5,474 bases of DNA from an uncultured Clostridia bacterium (GTDB lineage: Bacteria; Bacillota; Clostridia; Oscillospirales; Ruminococcaceae). The notes beneath the pieces are model-generated. The model had not been told where the DNA came from. It saw nothing but the letters and a program-made list of their open reading frames with translations, and did no database searches. Of this stretch, positions 1 through 5,474 are shown one piece after another. The translations under genes and the position numbers were made by a program. The stretch's first letter is position 1. Each line of letters starts with the position of its first letter. The DNA is taken from contig CAMWRN010000182.1 in NCBI GenBank assembly GCA_947176675.1, positions 1-5,474 of the forward strand, written 5' to 3'.

Positions 1-32
1 TCATTATATCATAAATTTTTTAAAAAAACACC

Positions 33-61
33 TTTTCAAAAAGAAAATTTTGTAGTATAAT
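33..61 (+). promoter_or_regulatory. Sigma-A-type promoter for the radC-uvrB-GNAT-uvrA operon
   Basis: A -10 box TATAAT (56-61, perfect match) sits 17 bases after a -35 box TTTTCA (33-38, 4 of 6 matches to TTGACA). Runs of A and T upstream (about 10-30 and 38-50) could act as an UP element. Transcription would start near the A residues at 67-69, leaving a leader of about 40 bases before the radC ATG. This is the only clear promoter ahead of the first gene. The call rests on sequence match only. Confidence 0.75.
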
Positions 62-93
62 AGTAGAAACGTTTGTTTTACAGTCAGGTGCAA

Positions 94-101
94 AAAGGTG
101 G
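94..101 (+). promoter_or_regulatory. radC ribosome binding site
   Basis: AAAGGTGG lies 7 bases before the ATG at 109. It decides the start: an in-frame TTG at 73 would extend the protein by 12 residues, but it lies only a few bases from the predicted transcription start and has no Shine-Dalgarno sequence. Confidence 0.8.
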
Positions 102-108
102 TTTCGTA

Positions 109-816
109 ATGAGCGAAGAAAAGAACGATAAAAAAGTCAACCTCCACGAGGGACACCGCGCAAGAATGCGGGAACGCTTCAGAAAAGGCGGATTCAAGGA
201 CTTCAACGAACATCAGATAATTGAACTGCTGCTGTTTTACACCTGTCCGAGGATAGACACCAACGAGCTTGCTCATAAACTTGTGAATCGTTTCGGAAGT
301 ATCGCGGGAATTTTTGACGCAAGCTATGAAGACTTGACAGCGGTAAAAGGCATCTCCGAAAACACAGCTACACTGTTCAAGATAATTCCGGGATTTCTGC
401 CGATCTACTACAATTCCCGTTCCGACGGAAAGGTCTATGACAACATAGACAAGCTAAAGGAGCTTTTTAAACCACACTTCGTCGGACTTAACCACGAAGA
501 ATTCAGACTCGCATGCTTTGACAACAATCTTCGGTGCGTATCGAACGTGCTTATTGCGGCAGGAAGTCCCGATTCATCGCCGTTTGAAATGCGCAAGATA
601 ACCGAAGAGATCTTCAAGGCAAATTCATCATCTGTCGCTATCGCTCACAATCATCCTAAAGGCGTGCCGTCTCCCTCGGAGGAAGATGTAGCTTCCACAA
701 GATATATCAATACCACTCTGAAATCCCTCGGAATAAACCTGCTCGACCATATCATCGTCGGTGAACGTTCTGTAGTCTCCATGCGTGAAATGGCTTACAT
801 AAATGTTTTTGATTAG
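109..816 (+). CDS. radC: RadC family JAMM/MPN-domain protein
   Basis: This is a 235-residue RadC protein, about the usual family length with a short charged N-terminal tail. Residues 14-95 form the N-terminal helical/helix-hairpin-helix region (GHRARMRERF near 15-24, then ELLLFYTCPR, RFGSIAGIFDA and AVKGIS). Residues from about 105 to 235 form the JAB1/MPN (JAMM) domain. Its metal-binding set is intact: Glu130, His180 and His182 in AHNHPKG, then Ser190 and Asp193 in PSEED, followed by LLDHIIVG near 211-218. The family was first linked to DNA repair in E. coli, but that phenotype was later assigned to recG, and the biochemical role is still unsettled. JAMM domains elsewhere are zinc-dependent peptidases or deubiquitinases, so hydrolase activity is possible but unproven. 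It is the first gene of the operon and ends 12 bases before uvrB, which supports a link to genome maintenance by context only. No truncation or missing key residue is visible. Confidence 0.95.
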   Translation: MSEEKNDKKVNLHEGHRARMRERFRKGGFKDFNEHQIIELLLFYTCPRIDTNELAHKLVNRFGSIAGIFDASYEDLTAVKGISENTATLFKIIPGFLPIYYNSRSDGKVYDNIDKLKELFKPHFVGLNHEEFRLACFDNNLRCVSNVLIAAGSPDSSPFEMRKITEEIFKANSSSVAIAHNHPKGVPSPSEEDVASTRYINTTLKSLGINLLDHIIVGERSVVSMREMAYINVFD

Positions 817-821
817 AAAGG
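817..821 (+). promoter_or_regulatory. uvrB ribosome binding site
   Basis: AAAGG begins directly after the radC stop codon and lies 7 bases before the uvrB ATG at 829. The tight junction favours translation of uvrB from the radC message. Confidence 0.7.
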
Positions 822-828
822 CGTTACT

Positions 829-2838
829 ATGGATAAGTTCAAACTTGTTTCTGAATATACCCCCGCAGGCGACCAGCCTGAAGCTGTGGACAAGCTTGTG
901 GAGGGTCTTGACAAAGGCTTGAAGGAACAGACCCTGTTGGGTGTTACGGGTTCGGGAAAAACCTTTACCATGGCAAACGTCATCGCGAGGATAAACCGTC
1001 CCACGCTGGTGCTTGCCCACAATAAAATTCTTGCGGCGCAGCTCTGCTCGGAATTCCGCGAGTTCTTTCCCGAAAACGCTGTGGAATATTTTGTCAGCTA
1101 CTATGACTACTACCAGCCCGAAGCCTATGTTCCCTCAACCGACAGCTACATTGAAAAGGACTCAGCGGTAAACGACGAGATAGACAAGCTCCGCCACTCG
1201 GCTACCTCAGCTCTTGCGGAACGGCGTGATGTTATCATCGTTGCTTCGGTATCATGCATCTACTCCCTCGGTTCGCCTATAGACTACCGCACAATGGTCA
1301 TCTCGCTCAGACAGGGCATGGAGATGTCAAGGGAAGTCCTGCTTGCAAAGCTGGTGAGCATTCAGTACGAACGAAATGACATCAATTTTATAAGAAACAA
1401 GTTCCGCGTTCGGGGCGACGTGGTGGAAATATTCCCTGCGGGATCGACGGAAAACGCAGTGCGCGTTGAATTTTTCGGGGACGAGATCGAGCGTATCACC
1501 GAATTCAAGGCTCTTACAGGAGAGGTTCTGGCGACACTGTCCCATGCGGCGATATACCCGGCTTCGCACTATGTTATATCCCGCGATAAAATGCAGGACG
1601 CTATTGCCGAAATAGAACATGAGCTTGACGAGCGCATTAAATATTTCAAGGACAACGAAATGCTGATAGAAGCGCAGCGTATTGCTCAGCGCACCAATTA
1701 CGATATTGAAATGCTTCAGGAAATAGGTTTCTGCAAGGGTATCGAAAACTACTCGCGTATACTTGCGGGACGTGAGCCGGGAAGTATTCCGTACACGCTT
1801 TTAGACCATTTTCCCGATGATTTCCTGCTGATAGTGGACGAGAGCCATGTTTCCCTGCCCCAAGTGCGGGCTATGAGCGCAGGCGACCGCGGCAGAAAGA
1901 AAACTCTTATCGACTACGGCTTCCGTCTGCCGTCGGCGTACGACAACCGTCCGCTGAACTTCGACGAGTTCTATTACAAGCTTAATCAGGTCATTTTCGT
2001 TTCGGCTACTCCGGGTCCTTTCGAGAGAGAGAAATCCGCAAAAATCGTAGAACAGGTGATCCGTCCAACAGGACTTGTCGACCCCGAAATAATCGTCAAG
2101 CCTGTTGAGGGTCAGATAGATGACCTGCTCCTTGAAATAAACGAACGGACACGTAAAAATGAGCGTGTACTTGTTACAACACTGACGAAAAAAATGGCAG
2201 AGGATCTGACCGCGTACCTTGAAAAAATGGAAGTAAAGGTGCGGTATCTGCACTATGATATCGACACTATCGAGCGTATGGAAATTATCCGTGATCTTCG
2301 TCTTGGTGAGTTTGACGTGCTGGTTGGAATAAACCTGCTCCGCGAGGGACTGGATATTCCCGAGGTATCGCTGGTAGCTATTCTCGACGCGGATAAGGAA
2401 GGTTTCCTTCGTTCGGAAAGCTCCCTTATCCAGACCATAGGACGTGCCGCGAGAAACGCTCACGGACAGGTCATCATGTATGCTGATTCAGTGACAAAAT
2501 CCATGGAAAACGCTATCATGGAAACCGAGCGCCGCCGCAAGCTGCAAATGGATTTCAACGAAGCGCACGGGATCATTCCTCAGACTATCATCAAGGACGT
2601 CCGCGATGTTATTGAGATATCCACAAGAGCGGAAACAGACAAGAAAACAGATGGTGCAAAGAAAAAACGCATGACTCCCGAAGAGAGAGAAGCTATGATA
2701 AAGAAGCTTACGGAGGAAATGAAGAACGCTGCCAAGATACTGGAATTTGAACACGCAGCGTATCTGCGTGACAAGATAAACGAACTGAAAGAAGCCGGTA
2801 AACCTCCGAGAGCTTTGCCTAAAAAGAGAGGCAAGTAA
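829..2838 (+). CDS. uvrB: Excinuclease ABC subunit UvrB (damage-verifying helicase-like ATPase)
   Basis: This is a complete 669-residue UvrB, the normal length for the family. In nucleotide excision repair UvrB is loaded on DNA by UvrA, checks the lesion by strand separation, and then recruits UvrC to cut on both sides. Visible motifs, in order, are the Walker A loop GVTGSGKT (38-45, catalytic Lys44), the aromatic beta-hairpin YYDYYQPEAYVPSTDSY (91-107) that locks one strand, the UvrA-contacting region (about 150-250), the Walker B box DESH (337-340), VSATPGPFE (391-399), helicase motif V GINLLREGLDIPE (500-512) and motif VI QTIGRAARN with its arginine fingers (535-543). A charged linker (about 600-615) leads to the C-terminal UVR domain (about 616-655; EEMKNAAKILEFEHAAYLRD), which binds UvrC. 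The tail is basic. No functional residue appears to be lost. It is the second gene of the operon, 12 bases after radC. Confidence 0.98.
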   Translation: MDKFKLVSEYTPAGDQPEAVDKLVEGLDKGLKEQTLLGVTGSGKTFTMANVIARINRPTLVLAHNKILAAQLCSEFREFFPENAVEYFVSYYDYYQPEAYVPSTDSYIEKDSAVNDEIDKLRHSATSALAERRDVIIVASVSCIYSLGSPIDYRTMVISLRQGMEMSREVLLAKLVSIQYERNDINFIRNKFRVRGDVVEIFPAGSTENAVRVEFFGDEIERITEFKALTGEVLATLSHAAIYPASHYVISRDKMQDAIAEIEHELDERIKYFKDNEMLIEAQRIAQRTNYDIEMLQEIGFCKGIENYSRILAGREPGSIPYTLLDHFPDDFLLIVDESHVSLPQVRAMSAGDRGRKKTLIDYGFRLPSAYDNRPLNFDEFYYKLNQVIFVSATPGPFEREKSAKIVEQVIRPTGLVDPEIIVKPVEGQIDDLLLEINERTRKNERVLVTTLTKKMAEDLTAYLEKMEVKVRYLHYDIDTIERMEIIRDLRLGEFDVLVGINLLREGLDIPEVSLVAILDADKEGFLRSESSLIQTIGRAARNAHGQVIMYADSVTKSMENAIMETERRRKLQMDFNEAHGIIPQTIIKDVRDVIEISTRAETDKKTDGAKKKRMTPEEREAMIKKLTEEMKNAAKILEFEHAAYLRDKINELKEAGKPPRALPKKRGK

Positions 2839-2841
2839 GCC

Positions 2842-2869
2842 TTGCAGGAAAGCTGCATACGTCCTGCAA
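2842..2869 (+). repeat. Inverted repeat (8-base stem hairpin) between uvrB and the acetyltransferase gene
   Basis: TTGCAGGA (2842-2849) is followed by a 12-base spacer and its exact reverse complement TCCTGCAA (2862-2869). The RNA could form an 8-base-pair hairpin in the 49-base gap. No run of T follows, so it is not a standard intrinsic terminator. The ribosome binding site of the next gene starts a few bases after it and is not paired. It could protect or define an mRNA end, or be chance. Confidence 0.5.
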
Positions 2870-2873
2870 ACAG

Positions 2874-2879
2874 AAAGGA
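2874..2879 (+). promoter_or_regulatory. Ribosome binding site supporting a GTG start
   Basis: AAAGGA lies 8 bases before the GTG at 2888. It fixes this non-ATG codon as the start of the acetyltransferase; no in-frame ATG lies close by with a comparable site. Confidence 0.75.
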
Positions 2880-2887
2880 ACAAAACT

Positions 2888-3367
2888 GTGAACTATTCAA
2901 TAAGGAAACTCAAAGACACGGAATATCAGCTGCTCAACGATTTCCTGTACGAAGCAATCTTTATACCGCCGGGTGTTGAGCCGCCTCCGAGGTCGATACT
3001 AAATAATGACGAACTGCAAGTCTATGTCAAGGATTTCGGGAAAAAGTCCGATGACAGGTGTCTTGCGGCGGAAACTGACGGAAAAATAGTCGGTGCGGTA
3101 TGGGTGCGCATAATGGAGGATTACGGTCATATTGATGACGATACACCGTCCTTTGCCATATCATTGTACAAGGAATACAGAGGACATGGCATCGGTACGG
3201 CTCTTATGGAAAAAATGCTTGAGCTGCTCAAGGAAAGCGGGTATAGAAAGGCTTCTCTTGCGGTTCAAAAGAAAAATTATGCAGTGAAAATGTACAAAAA
3301 AGTCGGATTTGAGATATTTGACGAAAATGATGAAGAGTATATAATGGTTTGTGATTTACTGCGGTAA
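2888..3367 (+). CDS. GNAT family N-acetyltransferase, substrate unknown
   Basis: This is a 159-residue single-domain protein with the Gcn5-related acetyltransferase fold, expected to move an acetyl group from acetyl-CoA to an amine. The acetyl-CoA pyrophosphate loop is clear: YRGHGIGTAL, with Arg98, Gly99, Gly101 and Gly103 fitting the R/Q-x-x-G-x-G/A motif. The later motif B region is also typical (SLAVQKKNYAVKMYKKVGF, 123-141, with Asn130, Tyr136 and Gly140-Phe141). The first strand and helix (about 3-25) are followed by a proline-rich stretch IPPGVEPPPRS (26-36), which I recall as typical of a clostridial GNAT subfamily with no known substrate. There is no signal peptide or membrane segment, so it is cytoplasmic. 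It starts at GTG, 49 bases after uvrB and 39 before uvrA. Its place inside the repair operon might mean a role in damage response, or only shared transcription. RimI-type protein acetylation cannot be excluded or supported. Confidence 0.9.
   Translation: MNYSIRKLKDTEYQLLNDFLYEAIFIPPGVEPPPRSILNNDELQVYVKDFGKKSDDRCLAAETDGKIVGAVWVRIMEDYGHIDDDTPSFAISLYKEYRGHGIGTALMEKMLELLKESGYRKASLAVQKKNYAVKMYKKVGFEIFDENDEEYIMVCDLLR
3318..3345 (+). promoter_or_regulatory. Putative internal promoter for uvrA
   Basis: TTGACG (3318-3323, 5 of 6 matches) and TATAAT (3340-3345, perfect) are separated by 16 bases, within the last 17 codons of the acetyltransferase gene. A transcript would start near 3352 with a leader of about 55 bases before the uvrA ATG. 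The match is better than that of the promoter ahead of radC, but it overlaps coding sequence (Phe-Asp-Glu ... Tyr-Ile-Met), so chance or codon constraint could explain it. Confidence 0.5.
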
Positions 3368-3379
3368 TTTACTGCTTAA
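3354..3379 (+). repeat. Imperfect 13-base tandem repeat across the acetyltransferase stop codon
   Basis: The 9-base word ATTTACTGC occurs at 3354-3362 and again at 3367-3375, in two adjacent 13-base units that match at 10 of 13 positions. The stop codon TAA (3365-3367) falls at the join. The near-palindrome TTACTGCGGTAA (3356-3367, 10 of 12 positions symmetric) lies within it. It sits just after the putative uvrA -10 box, where an operator could lie, but no regulator family is recognised. Confidence 0.4.
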
Positions 3380-3393
3380 AATCCAACAGGTAA

Positions 3394-3400
3394 AGAGGAG
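3394..3400 (+). promoter_or_regulatory. uvrA ribosome binding site
   Basis: AGAGGAG lies 6 bases before the ATG at 3407 and is the strongest Shine-Dalgarno match in the window. It fixes the uvrA start. Confidence 0.85.
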
Positions 3401-3406
3401 AAAATT

Positions 3407-5474
3407 ATGGCTATCGATAAAATTGTAATCAAAGGCGCGCGTGAGCATAATCTGAAAAACGTAAACCTTGAAATACCGCGTGACAAGCTTGTGGTCATGA
3501 CGGGTCTGTCCGGCTCCGGAAAATCATCTCTTGCGTTCGACACCATTTATGCAGACGGTCAGAGACGCTACATGGAAAGTCTTTCCTCCTACGCGAGAAT
3601 GTTTCTCGGACAGATGGAAAAGCCCGATGTGGACAGCATTGAGGGACTTTCCCCCGCCATTTCCATCGACCAGAAAACCACGTCCAAAAACCCACGCTCA
3701 ACAGTGGGTACGGTCACTGAAATTTACGATTACCTCCGTCTTTTGTACGCGAGAATAGGCATACCCCACTGCCCCGTCTGCGGACGCGAGATCAAACAGC
3801 AGACTGTGGATCAGATCGTGGACAGGATAATGGAGCTTCCATCGGGAACAAAAATTCAGCTTCTTGCACCCGTTATACGCGGAAGAAAGGGCGAACACGT
3901 CAAGGAGATAGAACGTGCGCGCAAAGCAGGATACGTCCGTATCCGCGCGGACGGCATCATCTACGATCTTTCCGAGGAAATAAAGCTTGAAAAAAATAAA
4001 AAGCACAGCATTGAAATAGTCATCGACCGCCTTGTTATCAAGGAGGGCATCGAAAACCGTCTTGCGGACAGCGTTGAGACCGTTGCGTCCATTTCGGGAG
4101 GACTTGTTATCGCCGATGTTATAGACGGTGAGGAAATGCTTTTCTCACAGAATTACGCTTGTCCCGAACACGGCGTCTCAATTGACGAGCTTGCACCGAG
4201 AATGTTTTCGTTCAACAATCCGTTCGGTGCCTGCCCAAAATGTACCGGATTGGGAATGTTCCGCAAGATCGACCCCGATTTGATAATTCCCAACAGAGAC
4301 CTTTCCATACGGCAAGGCGCGGTAAAGGCCATGGGCTGGGCGACCACTGACGACAGCTCCATTGCAATGATGTACTTCAAGGGCATCGCTCAATACTACG
4401 GCGTTTCCCTTGACACACCGGTAAAGGATCTCCCCAAGGAAGTAGTAGATGCAATCATGTACGGAACTGACGGCGTGAAGCTGAAGCTGCACCGTTCCAC
4501 CGAATACGGCGGAGGCGTTTACTATCAGCCGTTTGAAGGAATCATTCCCAATATGGAAAGACGTTACCGCGACACCAATTCCGAGTTCAGTAAAAACGAG
4601 ATCGAAGATTGTATGTCAGAAACGCTCTGTCCCGAATGTAACGGTCAAAGGCTGAAAAAGGAAAGCCTTGCGGTCACCGTAGGCGGAAAAAACATCTCGG
4701 AGCTTTGTACGCTTTCGGTGTCGAACTGCCTGAGCTTCATAAACAGTCTGGAGCTTTCAAAGCGGGAAAAAATGATAAGCGGTCAAATCGTCAAGGAAAT
4801 AAAGTCCCGTCTGGGATTCCTCCAGAGCGTGGGGCTTGAATACCTTACCCTTTCGCGGTCAGCGGGAACTTTAAGCGGCGGCGAGAGCCAGCGTATACGT
4901 CTTGCGACCCAAATAGGCTCGTCACTTATGGGTGTGCTGTACATTCTGGACGAACCGTCTATCGGTCTGCACCAGCGCGACAACAACAAGCTTATCGCCA
5001 CTCTGAAACGTCTCCGAGATCTGGGCAATACGCTTATCGTTGTGGAGCATGATGAAGACACTATGTTTGCCGCAGACTATATTGTGGACATCGGTCCTTA
5101 CGCGGGTGTGAACGGCGGCGAGGTGATCTGTTCGGGAACAGTTGATGATATAATGTCCTGCAAAAAATCCATTACGGGACAGTACCTGAGCGGGAAACGG
5201 TTTATCCCTATTCCCTCAGAACGCCGCACCGGAAACGGTCTTACCCTTGACGTTATCGGAGCTTCCGAACACAATCTGAAAAATATCGACATATCCATAC
5301 CGCTGGGAACCTTTACCTGTGTTACGGGAGTTTCGGGCAGCGGAAAATCCTCCCTTGTCAATGAGATAATCTACAAAAATCTTGCGGGAAAGCTTAATCG
5401 TGCAAAGATACGTCCCGGAAAATTTGAGCGCATGGACGGTCTTGAAAATCTGGATAAGGTCATCGCCATAGACC
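3407..5474 (+). CDS. uvrA: Excinuclease ABC subunit UvrA (DNA damage sensor ATPase), 3' end outside the window
   Basis: The frame stays open from ATG 3407 to the window edge, giving 689 residues of a protein that is usually about 940-950 long; roughly the last 250, including the second ABC signature and the C-terminal zinc finger, are missing. UvrA is a twin-ABC ATPase that dimerises, senses helix distortion and delivers UvrB. Visible are Walker A of the first cassette GLSGSGKSS (33-41, Lys39), the Q-loop region ISIDQKTTSKNPRSTVGT (85-102), the UvrB-binding region (about 130-245), a zinc-finger segment (252-279; Cys252, His255, Cys276, Cys279) and the insertion domain (about 285-400). The first ABC signature TLSGGESQR (488-496) and Walker B YILDEPSIGLH (512-522) follow. 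Walker A of the second cassette is GVSGSGKSS (641-649, Lys647). Two further CxxC pairs (122/125, 408/411) may bind another zinc. One usual zinc ligand is His instead of Cys. It follows the acetyltransferase by 39 bases and may also have its own promoter. Confidence 0.97.
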   Translation, partial: MAIDKIVIKGAREHNLKNVNLEIPRDKLVVMTGLSGSGKSSLAFDTIYADGQRRYMESLSSYARMFLGQMEKPDVDSIEGLSPAISIDQKTTSKNPRSTVGTVTEIYDYLRLLYARIGIPHCPVCGREIKQQTVDQIVDRIMELPSGTKIQLLAPVIRGRKGEHVKEIERARKAGYVRIRADGIIYDLSEEIKLEKNKKHSIEIVIDRLVIKEGIENRLADSVETVASISGGLVIADVIDGEEMLFSQNYACPEHGVSIDELAPRMFSFNNPFGACPKCTGLGMFRKIDPDLIIPNRDLSIRQGAVKAMGWATTDDSSIAMMYFKGIAQYYGVSLDTPVKDLPKEVVDAIMYGTDGVKLKLHRSTEYGGGVYYQPFEGIIPNMERRYRDTNSEFSKNEIEDCMSETLCPECNGQRLKKESLAVTVGGKNISELCTLSVSNCLSFINSLELSKREKMISGQIVKEIKSRLGFLQSVGLEYLTLSRSAGTLSGGESQRIRLATQIGSSLMGVLYILDEPSIGLHQRDNNKLIATLKRLRDLGNTLIVVEHDEDTMFAADYIVDIGPYAGVNGGEVICSGTVDDIMSCKKSITGQYLSGKRFIPIPSERRTGNGLTLDVIGASEHNLKNIDISIPLGTFTCVTGVSGSGKSSLVNEIIYKNLAGKLNRAKIRPGKFERMDGLENLDKVIAID

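Noticed and set aside
73..108. Upstream TTG start that would lengthen RadC by 12 residues
   Set aside because: It lies a few bases from the predicted transcription start with no Shine-Dalgarno, while the ATG at 109 has AAAGGTGG at proper spacing.
4..276. A 90-codon minus-strand open frame over the radC promoter
   Set aside because: It overlaps the promoter and the start of radC. The C-terminal part is a Phe/Lys/Leu-rich translation of AT-rich non-coding DNA, with no family resemblance.
763..770. GAACGTTC palindrome as a possible LexA site
   Set aside because: It lacks the four-base spacer of the SOS box, is inside the radC coding region and encodes part of the normal GERS sequence.
908..913. 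Exact TTGACA as a -35 box (a second copy is at 334-339)
   Set aside because: Neither copy has a -10-like sequence 16-18 bases downstream; both are ordinary codons in uvrB and radC.
1801..2463. A 220-codon open frame on the minus strand inside uvrB
   Set aside because: It lies wholly antisense to a highly conserved part of uvrB, its product is not like any family I know, and no ribosome binding site or promoter supports it. It is a shadow of the codon bias of uvrB.
2842..2880. Hairpin after uvrB as an intrinsic terminator
   Set aside because: No T-run follows the stem; the next bases are the purine-rich ribosome binding site of the following gene.
3531..3758. A 75-codon plus-strand open frame inside uvrA
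   Set aside because: It is in another frame of the conserved Walker A to Q-loop part of uvrA and has no convincing start site.
1..5474. Search for mobile elements, CRISPR repeats, tRNA/rRNA, toxin-antitoxin or defence genes
   Set aside because: All but about 210 bases are covered by four intact-looking housekeeping-type genes with similar base composition, and the gaps are too short to hold such elements.

Overview
The window is a piece of chromosome from a low-to-mid GC Gram-positive bacterium, most likely a gut or rumen clostridium of the Oscillospiraceae/Ruminococcus type. The basis is the style of the proteins (clostridial RadC, UvrB and UvrA), strong purine-rich Shine-Dalgarno sites and a sigma-A-like promoter in an AT-rich leader. 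The genus is an inference from protein style, not from a database match.

All four genes lie on the plus strand and are closely spaced, so they look like one operon: radC (109-816), uvrB (829-2838), a GNAT-family acetyltransferase (2888-3367) and uvrA (from 3407, cut by the right edge after 689 codons). The gaps are 12, 49 and 39 bases. The first 108 bases are an AT-rich non-coding leader with a near-consensus promoter (TTTTCA, 17-base spacer, TATAAT). A second, better-matching promoter-like pair (TTGACG, 16-base spacer, TATAAT) lies inside the 3' end of the acetyltransferase gene and could drive uvrA separately.

UvrA and UvrB are the damage-recognition half of bacterial nucleotide excision repair. 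UvrA dimers find the lesion and load UvrB, which verifies it and recruits UvrC for incision. uvrC is not in the window. RadC is a JAMM/MPN-domain protein with intact metal-binding residues but no settled function. The acetyltransferase belongs to a recognisable GNAT fold but its substrate cannot be read from the sequence. Its place between uvrB and uvrA, which are often direct neighbours in Firmicutes, is the main contextual oddity.

I see no mobile element, CRISPR array, tRNA, rRNA or defence system. No exciting new system is evident. The points worth a second look are the putative internal uvrA promoter with a repeat at its predicted start site, the GNAT insertion in the uvrBA pair, a Cys-to-His change in a UvrA zinc-finger position, a hairpin in the uvrB-GNAT gap, and a weak LexA-like palindrome at the first promoter.
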